64,000 nt of DNA, taken from positions 186,001-250,000 of the forward strand of contig NZ_QPMK01000005.1 in NCBI RefSeq assembly GCF_003344785.1. Reading direction: 5' to 3'. The position numbers and the translations under genes are program-made. The stretch comes from Thalassococcus profundi (GTDB taxonomy: Bacteria; Pseudomonadota; Alphaproteobacteria; Rhodobacterales; Rhodobacteraceae). Shown in pieces: positions 34,588 to 43,077 of this stretch (position 1 is its first letter; the number at the start of each line of letters is the position of its first letter). The notes beneath the pieces are model-generated. The model was not told the DNA's origin, did no database searches, and was given only the letters and a program-made list of their open reading frames with translations.

Positions 34588-35535
34588 ATGATCCCGATCT
34601 GCGCCTTCGACATCTTCGCGGACGGCACCTCCCGCCCTCTGTCCGACCCCGACGCGCCCCGCACCGGCGCCTATCGCTGGATCCATTGCGACCTGAACGC
34701 GCCGGGCGTGACCGACTGGCTGGACGCGACCCTGCCCGAAACCGCGGCCGAGGCTTTGCAGCAGGTCGAAACCCGCCCCCGGGCGGTCGGCAATTCCGGC
34801 GGGCTGGTGCTGGCCTTCCGCGGGCTCAACCTCAACGCCGGGCAAAGCCCCGAGGACATGGTGGCGATCCGCATCTGGGCCTCGGACACGCTGATCGTGA
34901 CCGCCCGCATCCGCCGGATCTATGCCGCCGAAGAGATGCGCGCGCAGGTCGAGGCGCAGAACGCGCCGCCGAACCCCGCCGCCTTTCTCGCGGCGTTGCT
35001 TGAAAATCTCACCGACCGGATCGAGGACAACGGCGTGGCGCTCGAGGACCGGCTCGATGCGCTCGAGGACGTGCTCTTCGTCGACGACACCGACCCGGTC
35101 TGCGAAACCCTGCCGGAACTGCGGCGGGGCGCCATCCGCCTCAGCCGGTTCCTGGCGCCGCAGGCCAACGCCCTGCACGCGCTGCTCGACCACCGCCTGC
35201 CGGTGCTCGACGACGAGGCGCGCGAGGATATCGGCGAGATCGCCAACCGCGCACAGCGCGCCGTGGAAGAGCTCAACGCCGTGCGCGAACGGTTGGCGGC
35301 GCTCAGCGATCACCTCGACATGCGCCAGAACGCGCGGCTGTCGCGCAACTCCTACGCGCTCTCGGTGGTGGCGGCGGTGTTTCTGCCGATGGGCTTCCTC
35401 ACCGGCCTCTTCGGCGTCAACGTCGCGGGCATGCCGGGCACCGAGAACCCGATGGCCTTTGTCTGGCTGACGCTTGCGAGCCTTGGCATGGGCGGCGCGG
35501 TCTGGTTGGTGCTGCGGCTGCTCAAGCTCTACTGA
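34588..35535 (+). CDS. zntB: CorA-family divalent cation transporter, ZntB-like
   Basis: The 315-residue protein has a long cytoplasmic N-terminal domain with a coiled-coil stretch (residues about 130-250) and two C-terminal membrane helices. The pore motif reads TGLFGVNVAGMPGTENPMAF: GVN replaces the GMN of CorA magnesium channels, as in ZntB zinc transporters. RWIHCDLNAPGVTDWL near the N-terminus is also typical. It probably moves zinc or another divalent cation; the direction is not decided by the sequence. Confidence 0.85.
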   Translation: MIPICAFDIFADGTSRPLSDPDAPRTGAYRWIHCDLNAPGVTDWLDATLPETAAEALQQVETRPRAVGNSGGLVLAFRGLNLNAGQSPEDMVAIRIWASDTLIVTARIRRIYAAEEMRAQVEAQNAPPNPAAFLAALLENLTDRIEDNGVALEDRLDALEDVLFVDDTDPVCETLPELRRGAIRLSRFLAPQANALHALLDHRLPVLDDEAREDIGEIANRAQRAVEELNAVRERLAALSDHLDMRQNARLSRNSYALSVVAAVFLPMGFLTGLFGVNVAGMPGTENPMAFVWLTLASLGMGGAVWLVLRLLKLY

Positions 35536-35633
35536 CCCGCGGAACCGCCCGGGCGGCCCGGGGTTTTCCCCTGCACAAAGGCGCGATCTGTGCCATGGTG
35601 GCGCAAACGTCTACTGCAGAGGAGGATTTGCAC

Positions 35634-36488
35634 ATGGGTCTCATGGGAACATTGGCCAAGGTCGCCATCGGGTATGCCGCGGCGCGCGGCGTCGACAGGT
35701 TCTCGGGCGGTCAGGGGGCCGGCAAGCTTCTGGGTGGCGGCGCACAGGTCAAGGGCAAGAACCCCGCCTCGCACACCCAGGCGCAGATCGCAGACCAGAT
35801 GTCAGACGGCAGTCTGCCGCAGGGCAGCAATCCGATGGACGCGATGATGGCCAAGATGAAAGAGCACGGCATCGACCTGTCGCGCTTCACCGGCGGCACA
35901 GGCGGCGCGGCAGGCGCCAACCCTCTGGCCGGCATGATGCAGCAGATGATGGGCGGCGGCGCCGGTGCGACCTCGACAGGCGGTGACCGCGGCGGGCTCC
36001 TGTCCTCGGCAGGGTCTGGCGGCGGCGCCATGGGCGGCCTGATGGGCGCGCTCGGCGGGGCCGCGGCGATGCAGGGCAAGGGCATGGGTGCCCTTCTCGA
36101 CCAGTTCAACACCAAGGACACCGCGCCCGAAGCGGAAAAGACTGCCGGGCTGATGCTGCGGGCGATGATCCAGGCGGCCAAGGCCGACGGCGGCATCGAC
36201 GAATCCGAAAAGGCCAAGATCCTCGCCACCGTGGGCGACGACGCCAGCGCCGAGGACATGGCCTTTGTCCAGGCCGAGTTGAAAAAGCCGGTCGATGCCA
36301 AGGCGCTTGCCGCCGAAACGCCCGAGGCGCTGCGGGCGCAGGTCTATTCCGCCTCTCTCATGACGATCCGCGTCGACACCCAGGAAGAGGCGGAATACTT
36401 GAACGAACTGGCCAGCGCCATGGGCCTTGAGGAGCCGATGGTGAACATGATCCACATGCAGATGGGGCTGAAGCCGCTATACAAGTAA
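35634..36488 (+). CDS. DUF533 / TerB-like protein
   Basis: The 284-residue protein starts at an ATG with AGAGGAGG upstream. The N-terminal half is low-complexity, rich in Gly, Met and Ala (for example GGAMGGLMGALGGAAAMQGK). The C-terminal half is a compact helical TerB-like domain with 'LMLRAMIQAAKADGGIDESE' and a closing EEPMVNMIHMQMGLKPLY, as in the YebE/DUF533 family. The function of that family is unknown. Its composition suggests membrane or oligomeric association. Confidence 0.8.
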   Translation: MGLMGTLAKVAIGYAAARGVDRFSGGQGAGKLLGGGAQVKGKNPASHTQAQIADQMSDGSLPQGSNPMDAMMAKMKEHGIDLSRFTGGTGGAAGANPLAGMMQQMMGGGAGATSTGGDRGGLLSSAGSGGGAMGGLMGALGGAAAMQGKGMGALLDQFNTKDTAPEAEKTAGLMLRAMIQAAKADGGIDESEKAKILATVGDDASAEDMAFVQAELKKPVDAKALAAETPEALRAQVYSASLMTIRVDTQEEAEYLNELASAMGLEEPMVNMIHMQMGLKPLYK

Positions 36489-36522
36489 CCCCCGGCCTCC
36501 GCCCTTTCCATCAAGGACCGTC

Positions 36523-37416
36523 ATGGCCCGCACCTCCCTCTACGGCGTGCTGCTCGCGACATTCGCCGCGCTGTTGCTGTCGCCCGACGCGCTGTTCCTG
36601 CGGCTGTCGGACATGGACGGCATGCAGATGCTGGGCTGGCGCGGGCTGTGCATGGGAACGCTGTTCCTGAGCGCCTGGGCTCTGACCAGCCGCACGCGCC
36701 GGGCCGACATGGCGACACTGGCCGCTCCGGCGGGGATCACGGTGATCCTGGCGCAGTTCTGCAACGCCTCGCTGTTTCCCAACGCCATCGCCCTGGCGCC
36801 GGTGGCGGTGGTGCTCATCGCCATCGCCACAGTGCCGGTGATCGCGGCACTGCTGTCATTGGTGATCTACGGCGAACGCACGCCGCGGGCCACCTGGATC
36901 ACGACGCTGCTGGTGCTGGCGGGCATTGCCCTCGCGGTCAGCGGCGAAGGCGCCGCCCCGCTAGCCCCGCGTGCGGCCCTTGGGGCGCTCTTCGGGCTGG
37001 GGGTGGCATTCACGCTGGCGCTGAACTTCGTGACCCTGCGCCATGCGCCGCAGGTCCCGATCCTGCTGGCGGTGGGCCTGGGCGGGCTGATGGCTGGCAC
37101 CCTAGGATTGTCGTTGACCGGGGTGGACCGCATGACCGACGGATCGGTGCCGGCGATCCTTGTCACAGCGCTGCTGATCATCCCGGTGTCGTTCTTCCTG
37201 CTCTCGGTCGCGTCACGCCACACGACGGCGGCGAACGTCAGCCTGCTGATGCTGCTGGAAACCGTGCTCGGGCCTATCTGGGTCTGGCTCGGCACCGGAG
37301 AGGCGCCGACGCCGCGCATGTTGCTGGGCGGCGCCATCGTGGTCACGACGCTGACGGTCTACCTGATCGTCTCTGATCGGCAGGCCCGGCGCCGGCGCAG
37401 AGCCGCGCTGGCCTGA
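36523..37416 (+). CDS. EamA/DMT-family transporter
   Basis: The 297-residue protein has ten predicted membrane segments and the two-fold EamA repeat, for example 'LFPNAIALAPVAVVLIAIAT' with VPVIAALLSLVIYGERTP in the first half and 'ANVSLLMLLETVLGPIWVWL' with GTGEAPTPRMLLGGAIV in the second. The C-terminus ends in a basic cluster (RQARRRRRAAL) on the cytoplasmic side. It differs enough from the 33558 transporter that they are not recent duplicates. The substrate is unknown. Confidence 0.87.
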   Translation: MARTSLYGVLLATFAALLLSPDALFLRLSDMDGMQMLGWRGLCMGTLFLSAWALTSRTRRADMATLAAPAGITVILAQFCNASLFPNAIALAPVAVVLIAIATVPVIAALLSLVIYGERTPRATWITTLLVLAGIALAVSGEGAAPLAPRAALGALFGLGVAFTLALNFVTLRHAPQVPILLAVGLGGLMAGTLGLSLTGVDRMTDGSVPAILVTALLIIPVSFFLLSVASRHTTAANVSLLMLLETVLGPIWVWLGTGEAPTPRMLLGGAIVVTTLTVYLIVSDRQARRRRRAALA

Positions 37417-37452
37417 GGGGGAGCCGCGCCGCCGGGGCGGCGCGTGCAAATC

Positions 37453-38721
37453 TTAAGCGGCCTTGGCGCGATTGGGCCGACGGCGACGCCGGTTACTGCT
37501 TTTGCCGCTGCCTGGCTTCTGGCCACCGCCGCCACCGGGTCCACGCCCGCCGCCGCGTTTGCCGCCACCGCCCTGACCCGGCGCCTCGACACCCTCCCAC
37601 GGGCGGCCCGAGGCCACCGGGATCGTCATCTTGAGCACCTTCTGGATGGCGCGCAGTTCACCCGCCTCGTCCGGCGCACAGAACGCCACGGCAGCGCCGT
37701 CGCGCCCGGCCCGCGCGGTGCGGCCGATCCGGTGCACGTAGTTTTCCGGCACGTTGGGCAGGTCGTAGTTGTAGACATGCCGTACCGCCGGAATATCCAG
37801 CCCCCGCGCCGCCACGTCGGTGGCGACCAGCACCCGCACGGTGCCGTCACGGAACGCCTGAAGGGCGCGGTCACGCTGGCCCTGGCTCTTGTTGCCGTGG
37901 ATCGACGCCGCGGCGAACCCGGCCTTTTCCAGCTGTTTCATCAGCTTTTCCGACCCGTGCTTGGTGCGGCCGAAGACCAGCGCCAGCTCGTCCCGGTGGG
38001 TGTCCAAAAGCTCGATCAGCAGCGCCTGCTTTTCCGACTTGGCGATGAAATGCACCGATTGTTCGATCTTGTCGGCGGCCTTGCCCGGAGGGCTGACCTG
38101 CACCTTTTGCGGATTGTCGAGGTATTCTCCGGACAGCTCTTCCATCAGTTTCGGCATCGTGGCCGAGAACAGCATGGTCTGGCGCTTCGCGGGCAGATGC
38201 CTGGAGATCTGGCGCAGCGCATGGATGAACCCCATGTCGAGCATCTGGTCGGCCTCATCCAACACCAGGAAACGGGTCTGGTCGAGCCGGACGGCGCGGC
38301 GGTCCAGCAGGTCGATCAGCCGCCCGGGCGTGGCGACCAGCAGATCGACGCCGCGCTCCAGCCGCTTGGACTGGGCGTTGAGTGATTGCCCGCCCACCAC
38401 GACGGCCACCTTGAGCGGGGAGCCTTGCGTCAGGTCGCGCAGGGTGTCGGCGATCTGGCCGGCCAGTTCGCGCGTCGGCGCCAGGACAAGGCCCTGCACA
38501 CCCTTGGGTTCGGGCCGGCCCATGGCGCCGATATGCGCCACCAGCGGCAGGCCGAAGGCGGCGGTCTTGCCGGTGCCGGTCTGCGCAAGACCCATGACGT
38601 CGCGTCCGTCCATGGCAAAGGGGATCGCCCCCTTCTGGATCGGCGTCGGTTCGGTCAGGCCCATATCGGCCAGGCGCGCCACGAGCTTCTCGGGCAGGCC
38701 CATCTGTGTAAAATCGTTCAA
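37453..38721 (-). CDS. DEAD-box ATP-dependent RNA helicase, RhlE-like
   Basis: The 422-residue helicase carries the Q motif (FTQMGLPEKLVARLADMGLT), motif I AQTGTGKTAAF, Ia PTRELAGQI, II DEAD, III SAT and VI HRIGRTARAGR in order. The C-terminal tail after about residue 370 is rich in Gly, Lys and Arg (GGGGKRGGGRGPGGGGGQ and so on), a typical RNA-binding extension. I choose a TTG start at 38721 because AAAGGA precedes it at good spacing and upstream sequence is unlike the family. It likely acts in ribosome assembly or RNA decay. Confidence 0.92.
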   Translation of the reverse strand: MNDFTQMGLPEKLVARLADMGLTEPTPIQKGAIPFAMDGRDVMGLAQTGTGKTAAFGLPLVAHIGAMGRPEPKGVQGLVLAPTRELAGQIADTLRDLTQGSPLKVAVVVGGQSLNAQSKRLERGVDLLVATPGRLIDLLDRRAVRLDQTRFLVLDEADQMLDMGFIHALRQISRHLPAKRQTMLFSATMPKLMEELSGEYLDNPQKVQVSPPGKAADKIEQSVHFIAKSEKQALLIELLDTHRDELALVFGRTKHGSEKLMKQLEKAGFAAASIHGNKSQGQRDRALQAFRDGTVRVLVATDVAARGLDIPAVRHVYNYDLPNVPENYVHRIGRTARAGRDGAAVAFCAPDEAGELRAIQKVLKMTIPVASGRPWEGVEAPGQGGGGKRGGGRGPGGGGGQKPGSGKSSNRRRRRPNRAKAA

Positions 38722-39052
38722 AGTCAGTCCTTTCAGGGTGCGCGGCTCGCGCGCCCTATTTGGCCCCTGCGGGCCACATCGGTGGCGGGGCCGCATGTCA
38801 GCACCGGACCCCATGCCCGAATGCCGCCGCACCCCATGCCCCACGCGTGAATTTGGAAGCGTCCCGAGGTCTTTATAGACACGCGGCGCATCTGGCGCCG
38901 GTCACCTGCTCACGCGGCAGAAGACAATCGGTGAGTGGCAAATGCGCCCTCGGGGCGATAAAGTCAAGCGCTGCGTCGCAGCGGCGGGCAATCGGGCCTT
39001 GGCCTTGCCCGCCCGGATTGGCTAAAGAGGCAGCACCAGACCGCGAGGCGCC
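38722..39052. other. Intergenic region between divergent helicase and fur genes, with two hairpins
   Basis: This 331-base region serves two divergent promoters. Near fur there are two adjacent stem-loops: CGCTGC with GCAGCG around GTC (38969-38983) and GGCGGGCAA with TTGCCCGCC around a 13-base loop (38983-39013), ending 39 bases before the fur ATG. No T run follows, so they are more likely leader structures than terminators. On the helicase side a TATAAA hexamer reads on the minus strand near 38871-38876. Confidence 0.5.
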
Positions 39053-39463
39053 ATGTCCGATACGATCATCTCTCGCTGCGAAGCCAAGGGGCTGCGCATG
39101 ACCGACCAGCGCCGCACCATCGCGCAGGTGCTCGAGGACGCGATGGACCATCCGGACGTGGAAGAGCTTTACGCCCGTGCCGCCGAACGCGACCCGCGCA
39201 TCTCGATCGCCACGGTCTACCGGACGGTGAAGCTGTTCGAAGAGGCGGGGATTCTCGAGAGGGTGGAATTCGGCGACGGGCGCGCGCGCTACGAGGATGC
39301 GGAGCGGGACCACCACGACCACCTGATCGACATGCACTCGGGCGAGGTGATCGAATTCGTCGATCCCGAGATCGAGGCGCTGCAGGAAAAGATCGCGCAG
39401 AAGCTGGGGTATCGGCTCAAGGGCCACAAGCTGGAGCTTTACGGCGTGCCGATCAAGAAGTGA
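39053..39463 (+). CDS. fur: Fur-family metal-responsive regulator (alphaproteobacterial Fur/Mur)
   Basis: The 136-residue regulator has the Fur winged helix (LRMTDQRRTIAQVLEDAMDH and RISIATVYRTVKLFEEAGIL) and the regulatory metal site ERDHHDHLIDMHSGEVIEF. The CxxC pairs that bind structural zinc in classical Fur are absent. That is usual in alphaproteobacterial Fur/Mur proteins, which often sense manganese; an Irr-type heme motif is not seen. Iron or manganese control is therefore likely, but which metal is not decided. Confidence 0.88.
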   Translation: MSDTIISRCEAKGLRMTDQRRTIAQVLEDAMDHPDVEELYARAAERDPRISIATVYRTVKLFEEAGILERVEFGDGRARYEDAERDHHDHLIDMHSGEVIEFVDPEIEALQEKIAQKLGYRLKGHKLELYGVPIKK

Positions 39464-39587
39464 GGGCAAACGCGCCGTGCACGCCGCGCTAGCGTCGGGC
39501 CGCGGTGCGGCGATGCCGCTCGGCGCATTATGCCCGCCTGGTCCGCACGACCTGGCCACGTCGCACCCAGTCCCGTCAAATCGCCGT

Positions 39588-39646
39588 GCCGGGGGGCGGC
39601 CCGGCGATGGCGCGGCGGCGGCCCAAGGCCGCCTTGGTTCCGCGCC
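39588..39646 (-). repeat. Dispersed structured repeat, family 2, copy A
   Basis: An outer stem GGCGCGG (39609-39615) pairs with CCGCGCC (39640-39646) and encloses an inner stem GGCGGCC with GGCCGCC around CAA, with TTGGTT on one side. A second hairpin, GCCGGG with CCCGGC, lies at 39588-39605. It begins 30 bases after the ccmE stop in the ccmE sense direction and sits between convergent fur and ccmE. A related copy with changed but still paired bases is at 54632-54691. Confidence 0.8.
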
Positions 39647-39675
39647 TGCAAGTCCGGCAAGGGCAGCGTGCGCAG

Positions 39676-40125
39676 CTAGCTCCCCGGTTCCTGGTAGACG
39701 CCCTGCTCCTTCAGCGCGTCCACGACTTCCTTGGGCATGTAGGTCTCGTCGTGTTTGGCAAGGATTTCCGTGGCTTCGAAGGTTCCGTTCACAAAGCTGC
39801 CGGTGCCCACCATGCCCTGGTTCTCTTCGAAGAGATCGGGCAGGACGCCGCTGTAGACCACCGGCACCGACGCGCCGCCATCGGTCACGCGAAAGCGGAT
39901 CTGCATGCCCTGGCCCCGCTCCAGCGAGCCTTCCTCGACCAGCCCGCCGATGCGGAAGACCTCGTTGGGCGCGGGCGGTGCATCGGTCACCTGGCTGGGC
40001 GAGCGGAAGAAGTTGATGCCGTCACGCATCGCATAGCCGATCAGGCCGGTCGAGATGACCAGTGCCACCGCCGCCAACGCCACGATCTGGATACGCCGCT
40101 TTTTCTTGAGCGATTTCAACGCCAT
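39676..40125 (-). CDS. ccmE: Cytochrome c maturation heme chaperone CcmE
   Basis: The 149-residue membrane-anchored chaperone binds heme covalently in the periplasm and passes it to apocytochrome c. A single N-terminal helix (IVALAAVALVISTGLIGYAM) follows a basic cytoplasmic start; the OB-fold domain has FRIGGLVEEGSLERG and VVYSGVLPDLFEENQGMVG. The heme-binding histidine is in AKHDETYMP. The ATG at 40125 with GGAGGGG upstream is preferred to a TTG one codon earlier. It is the last gene of the minus-strand run. Confidence 0.95.
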   Translation of the reverse strand: MALKSLKKKRRIQIVALAAVALVISTGLIGYAMRDGINFFRSPSQVTDAPPAPNEVFRIGGLVEEGSLERGQGMQIRFRVTDGGASVPVVYSGVLPDLFEENQGMVGTGSFVNGTFEATEILAKHDETYMPKEVVDALKEQGVYQEPGS

Positions 40126-40183
40126 CAAGACCCCTCCTCATTCGGCGCTGCAAAGAACGCCGTCGCCTGGACGCAGCATAGCC

Positions 40184-41212
40184 TCACGGGAAGCACGGCA
40201 CCAGCATAAGCCCGGCGGTTTCGTCCTCACCCAACATCAAATTCGCGTTTTGCAATGCCTGCCCAGAGCTGCCCTTGGTCAGGTTGTCGAGCGCGGCCAC
40301 GACGATGGCGCGCCCCTCGATCCGGTCCCCGGTCACGCCGATATGGCAGAAGTTCGAACCGCGCACATGGTGGGTCGACGGCGTCTCTCCGAACGGCAGG
40401 ACCTCGATGAAGGGCTCGTCGGCATAGGATTTTTGCAAAGCGTTCAGAACGGCTTGCGGGTCGCCCTTGACGTAAGTCGTGGCCAGGATGCCCCGGTTCG
40501 CCGGGATCAGATGCGGGGTGAATTGCACCCGCACGGGACGGCCAGCCAGGGCCGAGAATTCCTGGTCGAATTCCCCCAGGTGCCGGTGCGTGCCGCCGAC
40601 GGCATAGGCGTTGGCCCCTTCGGACAACTCCGCATGCAGCAGGTTTTCCTTGAGGCTCCGCCCCGCGCCCGACACCGCGCATTTCAGATCGAGGATAATG
40701 TCGTCAAGGTCGATCACCCCGCCCGTGATGAGCGGCCGCAGAACGTACTGACCGGTGGCCGCGTTGCAGCCCGTGCCCGCCACCAGCCGCGCCGCGGCGA
40801 TCTCGGCCCGGTAGAATTCGGTCAGGCCATAGACCGCTTCCTTCTGCATCTCCACGGCGCCATGCGGATTGCCGTACCACTTGGTGTACGCCTCGGGATC
40901 GCGCAGCCGGAAATCCGCCGACAGGTCCACGATCTTGAGATCCTTGGGCAGCTCGCGGATCACCTCCTGGCTGGTCTTGTGCGGCAGGGCGCAGAAACAC
41001 AGGTCGATCTGGGAAAAGTCGATCTGCTCCCAGGTGACAAGCTCCGGCAGGTCGAGGTGGCGCAGATGCGGAAACACCTGCGCCATGCTCTGACCGGCCT
41101 TGGAATTGGCGGCAAGTGCGGCGATCCGCATGGTGGGATGGGTGGCGATCAGCCGGATCAGCTCGGCCCCGGTATAGCCCGAGGCGCCGATGATGGCGAT
41201 GTTATGGGTCAT
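40184..41212 (-). CDS. argC: N-acetyl-gamma-glutamyl-phosphate reductase
   Basis: The 342-residue enzyme catalyses the NADPH-dependent third step of arginine synthesis. The N-terminal Rossmann motif is [18 protein letters not shown], and the semialdehyde-dehydrogenase-like domain has [20 protein letters not shown]. The catalytic cysteine appears as [11 protein letters not shown], where many ArgC proteins read PGCYPT; the cysteine itself is kept. [15 protein letters not shown] is also conserved. It lies 63 bases after murI and 58 bases before ccmE, probably cotranscribed. Confidence 0.94.
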   Translation of the reverse strand: MTHNIAIIGASGYTGAELIRLIATHPTMRIAALAANSKAGQSMAQVFPHLRHLDLPELVTWEQIDFSQIDLCFCALPHKTSQEVIRELPKDLKIVDLSADFRLRDPEAYTKWYGNPHGAVEMQKEAVYGLTEFYRAEIAAARLVAGTGCNAATGQYVLRPLITGGVIDLDDIILDLKCAVSGAGRSLKENLLHAELSEGANAYAVGGTHRHLGEFDQEFSALAGRPVRVQFTPHLIPANRGILATTYVKGDPQAVLNALQKSYADEPFIEVLPFGETPSTHHVRGSNFCHIGVTGDRIEGRAIVVAALDNLTKGSSGQALQNANLMLGEDETAGLMLVPCFP

Positions 41213-41275
41213 GTGCAGGCTCCCTGCGCAATTGGTCTGGAATAGCAGTCTAGAGGGATCGCGGATGGAGGACCA

Positions 41276-42088
41276 TCACGCTTTGTCGAAGGCGATCCGT
41301 CGTCGCAGGAACTGCGTGGCCCGGTCCGACACCCGCTTGGGATCGCCGGTGGTGAGGAACAGCGAGTCCTTCCCCGGCCCGAGCATGTCGGGATGCCGGC
41401 CCAGGTAATCGGCGAGGCTTTCAGCCACGAGGTTGGCCTGCGAATAGACCGACACATTCGGCCCCAGCGCGTCCTGGAAAACCTCCTGCATCAGCGGGTA
41501 ATGGGTGCAGCCCAGGATCGCGGCGTCGGGTTCGGGCATCTTGCGCTTGAGCGCGTCCACGTGGGACCGCACCAGCGCCTCGGCGAGGATCATGTCGCCC
41601 TCTTCGATGGCATCGACGACGCCGCCGCAGGCTTGCGCTTCGACATCGACACCGATGGCGCGGAAGGCCAGTTCGCGCTGGAAGGCACGGCTGCGCACAG
41701 TGGCGGGCGTGGCAAACAGCGCCACGGTCTTGACCGCCACTTCGCGCGGCGGGGAGTTGTCGCCCCACTGCCGTTCGGTCAGCGCCTCGATCAACGGCAC
41801 GAAGACCCCCAGCACCCGCTTGTCGCGCGGCACCCAGCTTTCCTGCATCCGCCGCAGCGCCGCGGCGCTTGCCGTGTTGCAGGCGAGAATCACCAAGTCG
41901 CAGCCCGCGTCCCAGAGCCGTTCGACGGAGGCGCAGGTCAGCGTGTAGACGTCATCGGCATCGCGCACGCCGTAAGGTGCGTTGGCGCTGTCGCCGAGGT
42001 AGACGAAGGGTACCTCGGGCAGCCGCGCCGCGACCTTGTCGAGCACGGTCAACCCACCCAGTCCCGAATCGAACACACCCACGGCCAT
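41276..42088 (-). CDS. murI: Glutamate racemase
   Basis: The 270-residue enzyme makes D-glutamate for peptidoglycan. The two catalytic cysteines are in [11 protein letters not shown] and LGCTHYPLM, and the N-terminal signature is [17 protein letters not shown] followed by [12 protein letters not shown]. The length is typical. It follows the acyltransferase gene by 27 bases on the minus strand, so the two are probably cotranscribed with argC. Confidence 0.95.
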   Translation of the reverse strand: MAVGVFDSGLGGLTVLDKVAARLPEVPFVYLGDSANAPYGVRDADDVYTLTCASVERLWDAGCDLVILACNTASAAALRRMQESWVPRDKRVLGVFVPLIEALTERQWGDNSPPREVAVKTVALFATPATVRSRAFQRELAFRAIGVDVEAQACGGVVDAIEEGDMILAEALVRSHVDALKRKMPEPDAAILGCTHYPLMQEVFQDALGPNVSVYSQANLVAESLADYLGRHPDMLGPGKDSLFLTTGDPKRVSDRATQFLRRRIAFDKA

Positions 42089-42115
42089 GACGGACTTTCC
42101 TCAGGTCAGAACGGC

Positions 42116-43000
42116 TTACGCCTTCATCTTCCAGTGTTCCTCGAATTCGAAACCGTAATCGAAGGACGCCAGAGGATTCGGACTAAGCTCATACGTCGCT
42201 TTGCGGAGGAAATCCATCATTGCGCGGCAGTCCTGTGCGCGGGCCTGCAATTCGGCCTGCGGGATCGGCTGACCGATGACCACGCGCACCGGCGTGTCGA
42301 CCCGTTTGCGGAACTCCTGGATCAGCAGACCCATGCGCAGCGTCGTGTGCAGGTGGCTTGCCAGTTGAAAGAGCCGGCTGGTGTGGCCGTCGAAATAGAC
42401 CGGCACCACGGTGGCGCCGCTTTTTGCGACCATCCGCGCGGTGAAGCTGCGCCAGCCCGGATCCATCGGCTTGGCGAAGGGCGTCACGGCGGTGGACACC
42501 GTGCCGCCGGGAAAAACGCCCACCGCCCCGCCCTGCGCGAGGTAGGCCAGCGCCGTCTTGCGCGTCTCGACGTTCTGCGCCACCGCCTCGCGCGTGCCGT
42601 CGAAGGACACCGGCAGGATCACCCGCTCGAGGTCCGCCGCCTTGCGGAAGATCCGGTGCGCGAGGATGCGGAAATCGCCCCGCACCACCGACAGGATATG
42701 CCCCAGCATCAGCCCGTCGAGGATGCCGTAGGGATGGTTGGCGATGACGATGAGCGGCCCGTCGCGCGGGATGCTGTCGAGGCTGCCGCCCACGACGTCG
42801 AGCTTCAGCCCGTAACGCTCGACCATCACCTGCCAAAAGTCCCGGCCCGCGGCGACCTCGGCCTCGTAGCCACGGGCGCGCTTGATCAGGCTCAGCCGAC
42901 CGGTCGCGTTCTCCATCAGCCGGATCATCGCGCGCCCGCCGCGGGTGCTGGCGGAATAGGAATAGCTGATGTCACGCGCGATCTGGCGCCGGTTGTCCAT
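42116..43000 (-). CDS. PlsC-like acyltransferase
   Basis: The 294-residue protein has the acyltransferase motif 'LIVIANHPYGILDGLMLGHI' followed by 'FPGGTVSTAVTPFAKPMDPG', where the GT and FPGG blocks match the glycerophosphate/lysophospholipid acyltransferase fold. The first block has five residues between His and Asp instead of the usual four, a variant I recall from a subgroup that includes ornithine-lipid and other lyso-lipid acyltransferases. It may acylate a membrane lipid such as a lyso-phospholipid or ornithine lipid; the substrate is an inference. Confidence 0.82.
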   Translation of the reverse strand: MDNRRQIARDISYSYSASTRGGRAMIRLMENATGRLSLIKRARGYEAEVAAGRDFWQVMVERYGLKLDVVGGSLDSIPRDGPLIVIANHPYGILDGLMLGHILSVVRGDFRILAHRIFRKAADLERVILPVSFDGTREAVAQNVETRKTALAYLAQGGAVGVFPGGTVSTAVTPFAKPMDPGWRSFTARMVAKSGATVVPVYFDGHTSRLFQLASHLHTTLRMGLLIQEFRKRVDTPVRVVIGQPIPQAELQARAQDCRAMMDFLRKATYELSPNPLASFDYGFEFEEHWKMKA

Positions 43001-43077
43001 TCAAGTGCCCCGTGGCTGGTCCCGACCCTGTCTTGGCGCAGATGTGTAACAGCCGCGTAAACGTTTCATGTCACGGC

